This document shows positions 1 through 5,542 of a stretch of 5,542 nt of DNA, piece after piece. The position numbers and the translations under genes are program-made. How positions within the stretch are numbered: the stretch's first letter is position 1; every line of letters starts with the position of its first letter. The DNA is taken from NCBI GenBank assembly GCA_023301405.1, contig JALZUX010000290.1:1-5542 (forward strand). Reading direction: 5' to 3'. The notes beneath the pieces are model-generated. The model saw only the letters and a list, made by a program, of their open reading frames with translations, did not search any database and had not been told where the DNA came from. This DNA is from Granulosicoccaceae bacterium (GTDB lineage Bacteria; Pseudomonadota; Gammaproteobacteria; Granulosicoccales; Granulosicoccaceae).

Positions 1-8
1 CTCCACCT
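1..8 (-). promoter_or_regulatory. possible ribosome binding site of a gene beyond the left edge
   Basis: Read on the minus strand the window ends in AGGTGGAG, a purine-rich stretch close to the Shine-Dalgarno consensus. It lies after the hairpin that follows the importer operon, so another minus-strand gene may start within about ten bases outside the window. No start codon is visible, so this is only a hint. Confidence 0.22.
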
Positions 9-30
9 GAAATGGCAGAGAAATAGAGTA

Positions 31-70
31 GCTAAGCAGGTTCGATAATTTTCATCGAACCCGCTTTAGC
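31..70 (-). terminator. hairpin after the importer operon, probable terminator
   Basis: Two arms of 16-17 bases (31-46 and 54-70) pair almost completely around a 7-base loop. On the minus strand the imperfect position is a G-U wobble, whereas on the plus strand it is an A/C mismatch, so the RNA folds better in the direction of the importer genes. One A is bulged. It begins 11 bases after the binding-protein stop codon. The tail that follows (TACTCTATTTCTCT) is only moderately T-rich, so it may be a leaky terminator or an mRNA 3'-end stabiliser rather than a strong intrinsic terminator. Confidence 0.6.
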
Positions 71-81
71 TATGGGCAATA

Positions 82-1029
82 TTAGTCGTACAATACAGCG
101 GCAACTTCAGGGGAATCGATATTTGATTTATCGTAGTAGTAGAAGCCGGTGTCAATTAACGCAGGCACACTTCCACCATTAATAACAGCAACGGCAGCTT
201 TCACAGTTTCATAGCCAATGCCCACTGGGTTTTGGGTAATTGCGCCAGTCATTAAGCCAGATCTGATTGCGTCTTTTTGCGCTTTGCCACTATCATAACC
301 AATGATGACTAAGCCTTCAGTGCCGGACTCGCGAACGCCGTTCACAACCCCGATAGCAGAACCTTCATTAGTACCAAATAACCCTTTTAAATCAGGATTA
401 GCAGTTAAAATAGATTTAGCAATTTCAGTCGATTGCAAGTGATCACCACCGCCATACTGCACAGTGACAATTTCAACTCCCGGATGAGCTTCTGCCATTT
501 GATTTACAAACCCATCACGACGATCTATGCCAGTGCGACTGGTTTGATCGTGAGCAATGATAGCCACCTTACCTTCACCACCTATGAGCTCTGCCATTTT
601 GTCTGCTGCAAGTGCTGCCGCAGCCAAGTTATCAGTGGTTGCTGTTGATGCTGGTATGTCACTGTCAACACCGCTATCAAAAGCGATCACAGCAACACCG
701 TCTTTTTGCGCCTGCTTCAGAAGCGGTATAGCCGCCTGGCTATCAAGTGCTGCAAAACCGATGGCCGCAGGTTTTTTTGCCAACGCTGCGGACAACATAT
801 CAATTTGCTTATCGACCTGGGCTTCACTGTCAGGCCCTTCGAAAGTTACCGTCACATCAAACTCTTCGGCAGCTTGATCAGCGCCTTGTTTTACTGCCTG
901 CCAGAATTGGTGTTGAAAGCCTTTCGAGATCAAAGGTATATATATTTCGTCAGCAGCATTAGAAAGTGGTGCAACGGTTAGTATTGCAGCTGCAACAGTT
1001 GCTGCAAGAAAATTACGCTTATTCATCAT
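82..1029 (-). CDS. periplasmic sugar-binding protein of a CUT2-type ABC importer
   Basis: Captures the substrate in the periplasm and delivers it to the permease. The 315 residues begin with a Sec signal peptide (basic MMNKR, hydrophobic stretch, likely cleavage after SNA at residue 25) and have no lipobox cysteine, so the mature protein is free in the periplasm. The rest is a type 1 periplasmic-binding fold (Peripla_BP_4, ribose-binding-like). Family positions likely to contact ligand include FDSG 117-120, TDN 132-134, TSRTGIDRRDGF 163-174, NEGSA 221-225, GYDSGK 244-249 with Asp246, and TQNP 265-268. The opening IPLISKGFQHQFW and the closing LYD recall a subgroup of sugar-binding proteins whose ligands I cannot assign. 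The first of two adjacent ATGs is favoured because GGAG (1039-1042) lies 9 bases before it. It is the last gene of the operon. Sugar class is well supported; the exact sugar is unknown. Confidence 0.93.
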   Translation of the reverse strand: MMNKRNFLAATVAAAILTVAPLSNAADEIYIPLISKGFQHQFWQAVKQGADQAAEEFDVTVTFEGPDSEAQVDKQIDMLSAALAKKPAAIGFAALDSQAAIPLLKQAQKDGVAVIAFDSGVDSDIPASTATTDNLAAAALAADKMAELIGGEGKVAIIAHDQTSRTGIDRRDGFVNQMAEAHPGVEIVTVQYGGGDHLQSTEIAKSILTANPDLKGLFGTNEGSAIGVVNGVRESGTEGLVIIGYDSGKAQKDAIRSGLMTGAITQNPVGIGYETVKAAVAVINGGSVPALIDTGFYYYDKSNIDSPEVAAVLYD

Positions 1030-1069
1030 TAATTATCGCTCCAATTTGTGAGTATTAACTTAGGTTGAT

Positions 1070-1089
1070 AAAGGGTTCGATTGCCCTTT
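1070..1089 (-). other. small hairpin between permease and binding-protein genes
   Basis: AAAGGG (1070-1075) and CCCTTT (1084-1089) form a 6-bp stem with an 8-base loop, within the 71-base gap between the permease stop and the binding-protein start. Minus-strand transcripts have no T-run after it, so it does not look like a terminator for the operon. An intercistronic stem-loop of this kind can protect an mRNA end and allow unequal expression of binding protein and membrane parts; here that is inference. On the plus strand it is followed by TTATT and could weakly stop antisense transcription. Confidence 0.35.
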
Positions 1090-1100
1090 TTATTAAAAAT

Positions 1101-2108
1101 TTAAGCCGCCTTTTGTCGGCGTAGCATATCTGCGTACACAGCAGCAATAATGATTGCCCCGGTCACAACAGTTTGCCATTCCTGCGCAACAGACAGTACG
1201 CGTAAGCCGTTGGTTAGTACCGCCATAATAAGCGCACCAATGACTGTACCCAGCACAGTGCCTCTGCCACCGGAAAGTGATGTACCACCAATAACCACTG
1301 CAGCGATGGCTTCTAATTCGTAGCCCAAACCCAGCGCTGGTTGTGCCGAATTCAAACGGGATGCAATCAACAAACCGCCGATACCAACAATGGCACCCGC
1401 TAACGCATAGATGGCAATTTTCCAACGATCGGTATTAACACCGGATAAGCGCATTGATTCTTCATTGCTGCCAAGGGCAAAACAATAACGCCCCAATACG
1501 GTACGGCTTAATACATAAGATGCCGCAATGGCAACGACAAATAAAATTAGCACGCCGTTGGGAATGGGAACCGACGGGAAAAAATGACCGATGACTGACC
1601 CGCGAGATATAAGATCAAAACCCGGCGTATCGTTAAAATAGATAGGCCGCGTACCTGAAATAACCAGGCTTAACCCTTTCAGAATAAGCATCATTCCCAA
1701 CGTGGCAATAAACGGCGGGATTTTCATCTTAGCCACAAAAGCGCCTGAGCATAAACCACATAAAGCCCCAGTGATAATTGCCGTCAGCACACCAATTGGA
1801 AGCGGCGCCCCCATATTGGTTAACACAACACCGGTGATAACAGCGGTAAATGTCATTAGGGTTCCTACCGATAAATCTATACCGCCAGTAATGATAACAA
1901 GCGTTGCAGCAATAGCGAGCACACCGTTAACACTAGTGGCTTGCAAGATTGCGATCATATTGCTTGTTTGCATAAAATTTGGTGACGCAAGCGAAAAACC
2001 AATTAGCAACAATACAAGACTGGCAAATGCCAGTAGCTTTTGGTGAGCCCCGGTTTCTGCCAACCTTCTAAAGAAGGAGCTAGATCCTGAAGTCGCAGTA
2101 TTAGCCAT
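1101..2108 (-). CDS. CUT2-type sugar ABC transporter permease (RbsC-like)
   Basis: Inner-membrane channel subunit, expected to work as a homodimer with the two-domain ATPase and the binding protein encoded beside it. The 335 residues match the usual length of the BPD_transp_2 family. A short basic cytoplasmic N-terminus is followed by many hydrophobic segments (about residues 25-42, 51-72, 84-97, 103-125, 132-150, 184-201, 230-249, 264-276, 283-300 and 313-327). Family landmarks are [10 protein letters not shown] at 73-82, the cytoplasmic loop [14 protein letters not shown] at 211-224 that contacts the ATPase, and the [16 protein letters not shown] stretch at 269-284. The start ATG lies inside the end of the ATPase gene (ATGGCTAA, 8-base overlap) and has no good Shine-Dalgarno of its own, so translation is probably coupled. 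The reading frame is intact. The transported sugar cannot be told from the sequence. Confidence 0.94.
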   Translation of the reverse strand: MANTATSGSSSFFRRLAETGAHQKLLAFASLVLLLIGFSLASPNFMQTSNMIAILQATSVNGVLAIAATLVIITGGIDLSVGTLMTFTAVITGVVLTNMGAPLPIGVLTAIITGALCGLCSGAFVAKMKIPPFIATLGMMLILKGLSLVISGTRPIYFNDTPGFDLISRGSVIGHFFPSVPIPNGVLILFVVAIAASYVLSRTVLGRYCFALGSNEESMRLSGVNTDRWKIAIYALAGAIVGIGGLLIASRLNSAQPALGLGYELEAIAAVVIGGTSLSGGRGTVLGTVIGALIMAVLTNGLRVLSVAQEWQTVVTGAIIIAAVYADMLRRQKAA

Positions 2109-3645
2109 TCGACATTTTTCCAGTGGGTTCGGGACTGTGGGATTGATCGCTTCTATCCGTTGCTAATGACATGATATCTTTTTGCGAAGATGTTCCACCG
2201 GGTAAAATACCAGTAAGACGGCCTTCACACATAACAGCAATTCGATGACTCAAGCGAATCACCTCTGGTAGCTCTGAAGAAATAACGATGATCGAGCGGC
2301 CAAGCTCTGCGAGCTGGTTTAGTAATTTGTAAATCTCAGCTTTGGCACCAACATCAATTCCACGAGTTGGCTCGTCGAATATAAGCACTTCACTGTTGCG
2401 CAGCAACCACTTGCCGATCACGACCTTTTGCTGATTACCGCCAGACAGAAAACGCAACTCCTGACGATCTGAGGGCGTGCGAATATCAAGCTTTTCTATG
2501 TATTCATTTGCAACATCGCGCATGGCAGATTCATTCAATACACCCAGCTTTGATGTAAACCGTTTCATGCTTGCCATCGCAATGTTTGCACGAACATCCA
2601 TGCCAGTGGCAATGCCAAAGTGCTTGCGGTCTTCAGATAAATAACCGATGCCTAGCTCAACGGCATCAGACGGACTTTTTATATTGACTGTTTTTCCATG
2701 AACTTTGATCGTACCACTATCAATTTTGTCTGCGCCGAATATAGCGCGGGCAACTTCAGTTCGGCCAGCTCCCATTAAACCCGCAAAACCAAGTATTTCG
2801 CCTTGTCGAAGATCAAAACTAACGTTGCGTATTTGCTTTCCACGACATAAGTTTTCAACCTCAAGAACAATGGGCGCATTTGAAAGCTCGGGGATTTGAA
2901 CAGACTCGCGTATCAACTCACGCCCCACCATCATTGAAATGATGTCATCAGTAGAGGTTGTAGCGACCAATGCAGTGTCAATGGTTTCACCATCACGCAT
3001 AACAGTGACCCGGTCTGCTATACGATTAAGCTCGTCCATTTTATGGCTAATATAGATTATCCCAACGCCTTCTTTTTTCAGCTTTTCGATAATCACAAAT
3101 AGATCAGCAATCTCTGCATCGTTTAAGGCGGCGGTGGGTTCATCCATAACCAATATTTTGCTGCGGTACGACAAAGCCTTCGCGATTTCAACCATTTGCT
3201 GTTTAGCAATCGTCAAACTACTCACTACCGTGCGTGGGTTTATCGATAAGTTCATCTGCTTGAAGATTTCTTGCGCCTGATTATTTAACGCCGTGTCATT
3301 CAAGCGACCAAACGATAACCGGGGTTCCCTTCCTATAAAAATATTTTGTGCCACAGTTAGATCATTCATTAAGCTTAACTCTTGATGAATGATGCATATG
3401 CCGGCGTCTTGGGCTGAGCGCGGGCCATCGAAACTAACCTCGTTTCCCATCAATGTCATCGAGCCGGCATCTTTTGAATACACCCCCGATAGAATCTTCA
3501 TTAGGGTTGACTTACCAGCCCCGTTTTCACCCATCAACGCATGCACTTCTCCAGCCTCTAACTCAAAGCTAGCCTGCTTTAACGCATGAACACCGGGAAA
3601 CCGCTTTTCGATACCCTGCATAGATACAAGTGCAGTCATGCACAT
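2101..3645 (-). CDS. CUT2-type sugar ABC transporter ATPase (RbsA/MglA-like, two nucleotide-binding domains)
   Basis: Cytoplasmic ATPase that powers the importer. The 514 residues hold two fused ATPase domains, the usual size of RbsA/MglA proteins. Domain 1 (about 5-245) has Walker [10 protein letters not shown] 39-47, Q-loop Gln88, a divergent signature SSLTIAKQQ 142-150, Walker B ILVMDEPT 164-171 with Glu169, and switch His201. Domain 2 (about 258-500) has a degenerate Walker [10 protein letters not shown] 289-297 (Arg instead of Lys), a canonical signature LSGGNQQ 400-406, Walker B with DEPTRGID 424-431, and Ser rather than His near 456. This asymmetry is normal for the family, so only one site is expected to hydrolyse ATP well. 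The first ATG (3645) has no clear Shine-Dalgarno; the third codon is also ATG (3639), fits family N-termini ([17 protein letters not shown]) and overlaps the stop of a leader mini-ORF as ATGA, so it may be the true start. It is the first gene of the operon. Confidence 0.95.
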   Translation of the reverse strand: MCMTALVSMQGIEKRFPGVHALKQASFELEAGEVHALMGENGAGKSTLMKILSGVYSKDAGSMTLMGNEVSFDGPRSAQDAGICIIHQELSLMNDLTVAQNIFIGREPRLSFGRLNDTALNNQAQEIFKQMNLSINPRTVVSSLTIAKQQMVEIAKALSYRSKILVMDEPTAALNDAEIADLFVIIEKLKKEGVGIIYISHKMDELNRIADRVTVMRDGETIDTALVATTSTDDIISMMVGRELIRESVQIPELSNAPIVLEVENLCRGKQIRNVSFDLRQGEILGFAGLMGAGRTEVARAIFGADKIDSGTIKVHGKTVNIKSPSDAVELGIGYLSEDRKHFGIATGMDVRANIAMASMKRFTSKLGVLNESAMRDVANEYIEKLDIRTPSDRQELRFLSGGNQQKVVIGKWLLRNSEVLIFDEPTRGIDVGAKAEIYKLLNQLAELGRSIIVISSELPEVIRLSHRIAVMCEGRLTGILPGGTSSQKDIMSLATDRSDQSHSPEPTGKMSNG

Positions 3646-3721
3646 GCGCCCAATGAAAATAGTGCGGTTGACACACTGGCCATTAGACCGTCACCTGTCG
3701 ACTTGATGCAAATCGGCTCAA
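3636..3721 (-). other. two possible leader mini-ORFs coupled to the ATPase gene
   Basis: On the minus strand a TTG at 3721 opens a 12-codon frame ([12 protein letters not shown], stop 3685-3683). Its TAA overlaps the ATG of a 15-codon frame as TAATG ([15 protein letters not shown], 3683-3636). The TGA of that frame overlaps the ATPase ATG at 3639 as ATGA. The first frame has a strong Shine-Dalgarno 9 bases before it, while the ATPase itself lacks a good one. The arrangement would let ribosomes loaded in the leader pass to the ATPase by coupled re-initiation. The frames are very short, could arise by chance, and resemble no leader peptide I know. Confidence 0.28.
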
Positions 3722-3729
3722 TTAATTAA

Positions 3730-3737
3730 CCCTCCTT
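3730..3737 (-). promoter_or_regulatory. strong Shine-Dalgarno in the importer leader
   Basis: AAGGAGGG on the minus strand is a near-perfect Shine-Dalgarno sequence, yet it sits about 85 bases before the annotated ATPase start, too far to serve it directly. The nearest candidate start is the TTG at 3721. It lies downstream of the inferred importer promoter, so it would be present in the mRNA. Confidence 0.45.
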
Positions 3738-3764
3738 AAATCACGGCTACGATATTACGCGCCC

Positions 3765-3793
3765 TTGCTGCGCCACTAAAATTTATATATAAA
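3765..3793 (+). promoter_or_regulatory. candidate promoter of the IclR-family regulator gene
   Basis: TTGCTG (3765-3770) and TATAAA (3788-3793) are spaced by 17 bases, a good fit to a sigma-70-type promoter pointing to the regulator. Transcription would begin near 3800, giving a leader of about 85-90 bases. The -10 box lies inside a palindrome and next to the -10 of the opposing importer promoter. The area is AT-rich, so the -10 could have matched by chance. Confidence 0.4.
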
Positions 3794-3794
3794 T
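3781..3794. promoter_or_regulatory. 14-bp perfect palindrome, candidate operator
   Basis: ATTTATATATAAAT reads the same on both strands; allowing one mismatched pair the symmetry extends to 3778-3797. It covers the candidate -10 of the regulator gene and the expected start site of the importer transcript, where a dimeric regulator could control both directions. The encoded IclR-type protein is the obvious candidate to bind here. AT-rich sequence makes short palindromes common, so the site is unproven. Confidence 0.35.
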
Positions 3795-3824
3795 ATTGTA
3801 TTCATAAAAACTTTAGAATGGCAA
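3795..3824 (-). promoter_or_regulatory. candidate promoter of the importer operon
   Basis: On the minus strand TTGCCA (3824-3819) and TACAAT (3800-3795) are separated by 18 bases, close to the sigma-70 consensus. Transcription would start near 3788 and give a leader of about 140 bases before the ATPase gene, containing the strong Shine-Dalgarno and the mini-ORFs. A further TTGACG at 3843-3838 could act as an alternative -35, but its matching -10 is poorer. Confidence 0.5.
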
Positions 3825-3885
3825 CATCTGAAGCGTACGTCAAGCAAAACGGCTAGCACAATCAGCAAATGAACAGAATACTGAG

Positions 3886-4686
3886 ATGAACATGACTACC
3901 GTAAGCACCAAGTATCGAGCGCCCGCCCTTGAAAAAGGCCTGGACATCCTGGAAGCGCTTTCAAATCATACTGACGGCTTGTCACAAGCTGACATCGCAA
4001 CCTTGCTTGACCGATCTCAAAGTGAGATTTACCGAATGCTCGATACGCTGGTTCGCCGCGGCTATGTGATGCGCTCCAAGGAGGGGGAGCGTTACTCACT
4101 TAGCCTGCGTATGTTCGCCATGGCACAACGCCATCCACCGGTTAGCAGGCTTCTGGAAATCGCTAGACCGCAAATGCGCACGCTAACTCGACAGGCAAGT
4201 CAATCGTGTCACTTGGGCATGGAAAGCAACGGCGACGTTGTCATTGTTGCGTCGGCAGAGTCACCGGGAAACTGGGGGTTGTCTTTACGCGTAGGGTCAG
4301 TTATCGGCCTGACCAACACAGGCACCGGGCGAGTACTTGCAGCGTGCCGCAGCGATGAAGCACTGGCGGAGTTACTTGAAATTCACAAACCGGCCGCCGG
4401 AGAGCCCCCACTTAATAGGCCGGCTTTTATGGAAGCCATATACAGTATTCGCGAAGCCGGATACGATCGCATGGCATCGGCAACGGTCATCGGTGTGACC
4501 AATATGGCGTATCCGATATTAAATCGAGCAGGCGAAGCGGTGGCAGTTTTAAACTGCCCCTTCCTTGAGCGCATTGATAACCTGAAGGTTCCGACAATCA
4601 CCGAAGTCCACACCCTATACAAAAACCTTGCTGATCAACTCAGTGAGTATTATTCCGGGGCTCTGGCACTACATAACGAAGCCTAA
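3886..4686 (+). CDS. IclR-family transcriptional regulator
   Basis: DNA-binding regulator, likely controlling the divergent sugar importer in response to the sugar or a metabolite. The 266 residues have the standard IclR layout. The N-terminal winged helix-turn-helix spans about 12-75, with recognition helix SQSEIYRMLDTLVRRGYV at 44-61 and wing around RSKEGERYSLS 63-73. The C-terminal effector-binding domain (about 85-260) includes SLRVGSVIGLTNTGTGRVLAA at 133-153 apart from its first residues, and the MAYPILNRAGEAVAVLNCPF stretch near 207-226. Length is normal for the family and the frame is intact. ATGs occur at 3886 and 3892. The only Shine-Dalgarno-like bases, TGAG at 3882-3885, are better spaced for the second, so the protein may be two residues shorter. 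Whether it represses or activates cannot be read from the sequence; both occur in this family. The effector is unknown. Confidence 0.92.
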   Translation: MNMTTVSTKYRAPALEKGLDILEALSNHTDGLSQADIATLLDRSQSEIYRMLDTLVRRGYVMRSKEGERYSLSLRMFAMAQRHPPVSRLLEIARPQMRTLTRQASQSCHLGMESNGDVVIVASAESPGNWGLSLRVGSVIGLTNTGTGRVLAACRSDEALAELLEIHKPAAGEPPLNRPAFMEAIYSIREAGYDRMASATVIGVTNMAYPILNRAGEAVAVLNCPFLERIDNLKVPTITEVHTLYKNLADQLSEYYSGALALHNEA

Positions 4687-4741
4687 CCATCGACTGGCCG
4701 CAACGTAGACGAAGCCAACTTGGTTGCTGGCTAGCCCACCC

Positions 4742-4775
4742 ATTGAAGGTAAGAGGCTTGCCGCTTCTCTTCAAT
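4742..4775 (+). terminator. hairpin after the regulator gene, possible terminator
   Basis: ATTGAAG (4742-4748) pairs with CTTCAAT (4769-4775), and AGAGGC (4752-4757) with GCTTCT (4763-4768), giving 13 pairs with a 3-base bulge (GTA) and a 5-base loop. One pair is a G-U wobble on the plus strand and an A/C mismatch on the minus strand, so it folds better in the regulator transcript. It lies 55 bases after the stop codon. No T-run follows, so it may only protect the 3' end of the mRNA rather than terminate transcription alone. Confidence 0.4.
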
Positions 4776-4794
4776 CAGCTGAGGAATTTGTAGC

Positions 4795-4804
4795 GTGACG
4801 TCAC
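4795..4804. repeat. 10-bp perfect palindrome GTGACGTCAC
   Basis: The ten bases are self-complementary and the symmetry stops at both ends. It stands alone in the gap, over 250 bases from the nearest promoter candidate. It could be a protein-binding half-palindrome pair or chance; no regulator can be assigned. Confidence 0.25.
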
Positions 4805-5081
4805 CTGTATAAGGCAAACCACGACAACTATAGCTAATTCTAACCCCAAGCAACCATCGCCTCCTATGAACTGACTCAAGGCTAAAGAAGCATTTTTAAG
4901 CAAAGCGGGCCACTTGAGAGGCACGCAAATCCAGCCCAAAAAAAACTCTGCCACCTCTGTCTTGCTTTAACAAGTATCAAAATAACGCTATGTCAGACGT
5001 GATTGCGCACCCTAAACCAGAATTACCCCACAGACTTTTACCCTCCTCTACAAAAAACAAGAAAATGCGTACCATCCACAG

Positions 5082-5109
5082 TTAGACACATACAGTCACA
5101 TGGTAATTT
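5082..5109 (+). promoter_or_regulatory. weak candidate promoter of the crystallin-like gene
   Basis: TTAGAC (5082-5087) and TAATTT (5104-5109) are 16 bases apart, and the -10 is preceded by TGG, which matches an extended -10 element. Transcription would start near 5116 and leave a leader of about 105 bases before the start codon. The match is modest and other start sites in this AT-rich gap are possible. Confidence 0.3.
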
Positions 5110-5222
5110 ACGACCATTAGCTCTTCATGAAAACGGCGATGCAGCTTAACTCGGCATCTCGGCGTAGGACTGCTTTATCAGCAAAAACAACCAGAGTTAC
5201 TACACAACAAAGGAATGACATA

Positions 5223-5542
5223 ATGAAGCAATTTTTCCAACCAAGTCGATGCTGGCAATTAGCAGCACCGGCAATAGCGATCGCACTATTCGCATCACTC
5301 AATGGTACCGCTGTGCACGCCGCGGATGATTCGCCACCTGTCACCGTTTTCCAGCATGTTTATGAAGGCGGGCAGGCTCAGTCTGTGGGCGAAGGCAATG
5401 TTACGATCCAAAACCTCAGAAGCGGTGTTGGAAATGATCGAATTTCATCTATTAGAATCGAACCCGGCTACACCGTACTAGCGTGCCAGCATAGCCGCTT
5501 AAGAGGACGATGCGACACCTACACTAGCGATGTTTCAGACCT
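5223..5542 (+). CDS. secreted beta/gamma-crystallin-like protein, N-terminal part (cut by window end)
   Basis: Exported protein with a beta/gamma-crystallin fold; such bacterial domains often bind calcium, and related folds occur in peptidase inhibitor I36-type proteins. Only 106 complete codons are in the window and the frame is still open. Residues 1-33 form a Sec signal peptide ending in VHA before ADDSPP. One Greek-key motif begins at VTVFQHVYEGG (40-50). NDRISS at 71-76 fits the calcium-binding consensus (N/D)(N/D)XX(S/T)S exactly, and the following IRIEPGYTVLACQHSRLRGRC starts a second motif, up to Cys97. Cys88 and Cys97 could form a disulfide after export. The start is chosen because AAAGGA (5209-5214) lies 8 bases upstream and gives a clean signal peptide. 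An in-frame ATG at 5127 would add 32 residues before it but has no ribosome binding site. No link to the importer is evident. Fold call is good; cellular role is unknown. Confidence 0.8.
   Translation, partial: MKQFFQPSRCWQLAAPAIAIALFASLNGTAVHAADDSPPVTVFQHVYEGGQAQSVGEGNVTIQNLRSGVGNDRISSIRIEPGYTVLACQHSRLRGRCDTYTSDVSD

Larger units (their letters stand above)
4687..5222. other. 536-base gap without a convincing gene
   Basis: Between the regulator stop and the crystallin-like gene I find no ORF with both a plausible ribosome binding site and a recognisable product. It holds a bulged hairpin (4742-4775), a 10-bp palindrome (4795-4804), an A-run (4938-4945), and a weak promoter candidate for the next gene (5082-5109). 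Base composition is more AT-rich and less codon-like than the neighbouring genes. No tRNA, repeat array or insertion-sequence end was seen. Confidence 0.6.

Noticed and set aside
557..877. Plus-strand ORF of 106 codons
   Set aside because: It is the antisense of the binding-protein gene; its Ala/Ser-rich make-up mirrors the Ala-rich real protein.
1093..1425. Minus-strand ORF of 110 codons
   Set aside because: It lies wholly in another frame of the permease gene, is full of Cys and Trp in an unnatural pattern, and has no family resemblance.
2755..2790. Degenerate Walker A in the second ATPase domain as a sign of gene decay
   Set aside because: Loss of the Walker lysine in the second domain is usual in RbsA/MglA-type ATPases, and the rest of the protein is intact.
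3668..3673. Perfect TTGACA on the plus strand as a -35 box for the regulator
   Set aside because: No acceptable -10 hexamer lies 16-18 bases downstream, and the TTGCTG/TATAAA pair closer to the gene fits better.
3731..3737. CCTCCTT on the plus strand, identical to the anti-Shine-Dalgarno of 16S rRNA
   Set aside because: It is simply the complement of the minus-strand Shine-Dalgarno, and the surrounding bases do not match the 16S rRNA end beyond this core; it also lies upstream of the inferred regulator transcript.
3689..4808. CGTCACCTGT occurring at 3689-3698 and 4799-4808
   Set aside because: A shared 10-mer is expected by chance in a window of this size, and neither the flanks nor the positions relative to promoters agree.
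4990..5085. Plus-strand ORF of 31 codons (MSDVIAHPKPELPHRLL...)
   Set aside because: No Shine-Dalgarno before the ATG and no recognisable domain or composition; a frame of this length is expected by chance.
5127..5222. In-frame upstream ATG extending the crystallin-like protein by 32 residues
   Set aside because: It lacks a ribosome binding site and would bury the signal peptide behind an Arg/Thr-rich stretch; the ATG at 5223 has both a good site and a normal signal peptide.
5117..5344. Minus-strand ORF of 75 codons
   Set aside because: It overlaps the well-supported signal peptide and ribosome binding site of the crystallin-like gene and has no recognisable product.

Overview
The window (5542 bases, moderate GC by eye) looks like a chromosomal segment of a Gram-negative bacterium. 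Two of its products carry Sec-type signal peptides without a lipobox cysteine, including a solute-binding protein that would be free in a periplasm. A secreted beta/gamma-crystallin-like protein next to a sugar importer suggests a polysaccharide-using, perhaps marine, gammaproteobacterium. That placement is inference; no rRNA or taxon marker is present.

Layout. Bases 1-3645, read leftwards on the minus strand, hold a three-gene sugar importer of the ribose/galactose (CUT2) type. The order is ATPase (3645-2101), permease (2108-1101), then periplasmic binding protein (1029-82). ATPase and permease overlap by 8 bases; the binding-protein gene follows after 71 bases that contain a small hairpin. 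A longer hairpin at 31-70 lies just after the operon. Bases 1-8 resemble a ribosome binding site for a further minus-strand gene outside the window. Bases 3646-3885 are a divergent control region. It holds back-to-back promoter candidates whose -10 boxes nearly touch, a 14-bp AT palindrome between them, and a roughly 140-base importer leader. The leader carries a strong Shine-Dalgarno sequence and two tiny ORFs linked stop-to-start into the ATPase gene. Bases 3886-4686 (plus strand) encode an IclR-family regulator. Bases 4687-5222 contain no convincing gene. From 5223 to the window end is the start of a secreted beta/gamma-crystallin-like protein, cut by the window edge.

How it works together. 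The IclR protein very probably senses the imported sugar or a product of it and controls the divergent importer operon and perhaps itself. Binding protein, permease homodimer and two-domain ATPase form one complete importer. No catabolic enzyme lies in the window, so the substrate cannot be named. The crystallin-like gene has its own signals and no evident functional link to the importer.

Nothing here is clearly a new kind of system. The least ordinary points are the leader mini-ORF chain, the overlapping divergent promoters with the palindrome, and the crystallin-like secreted protein.
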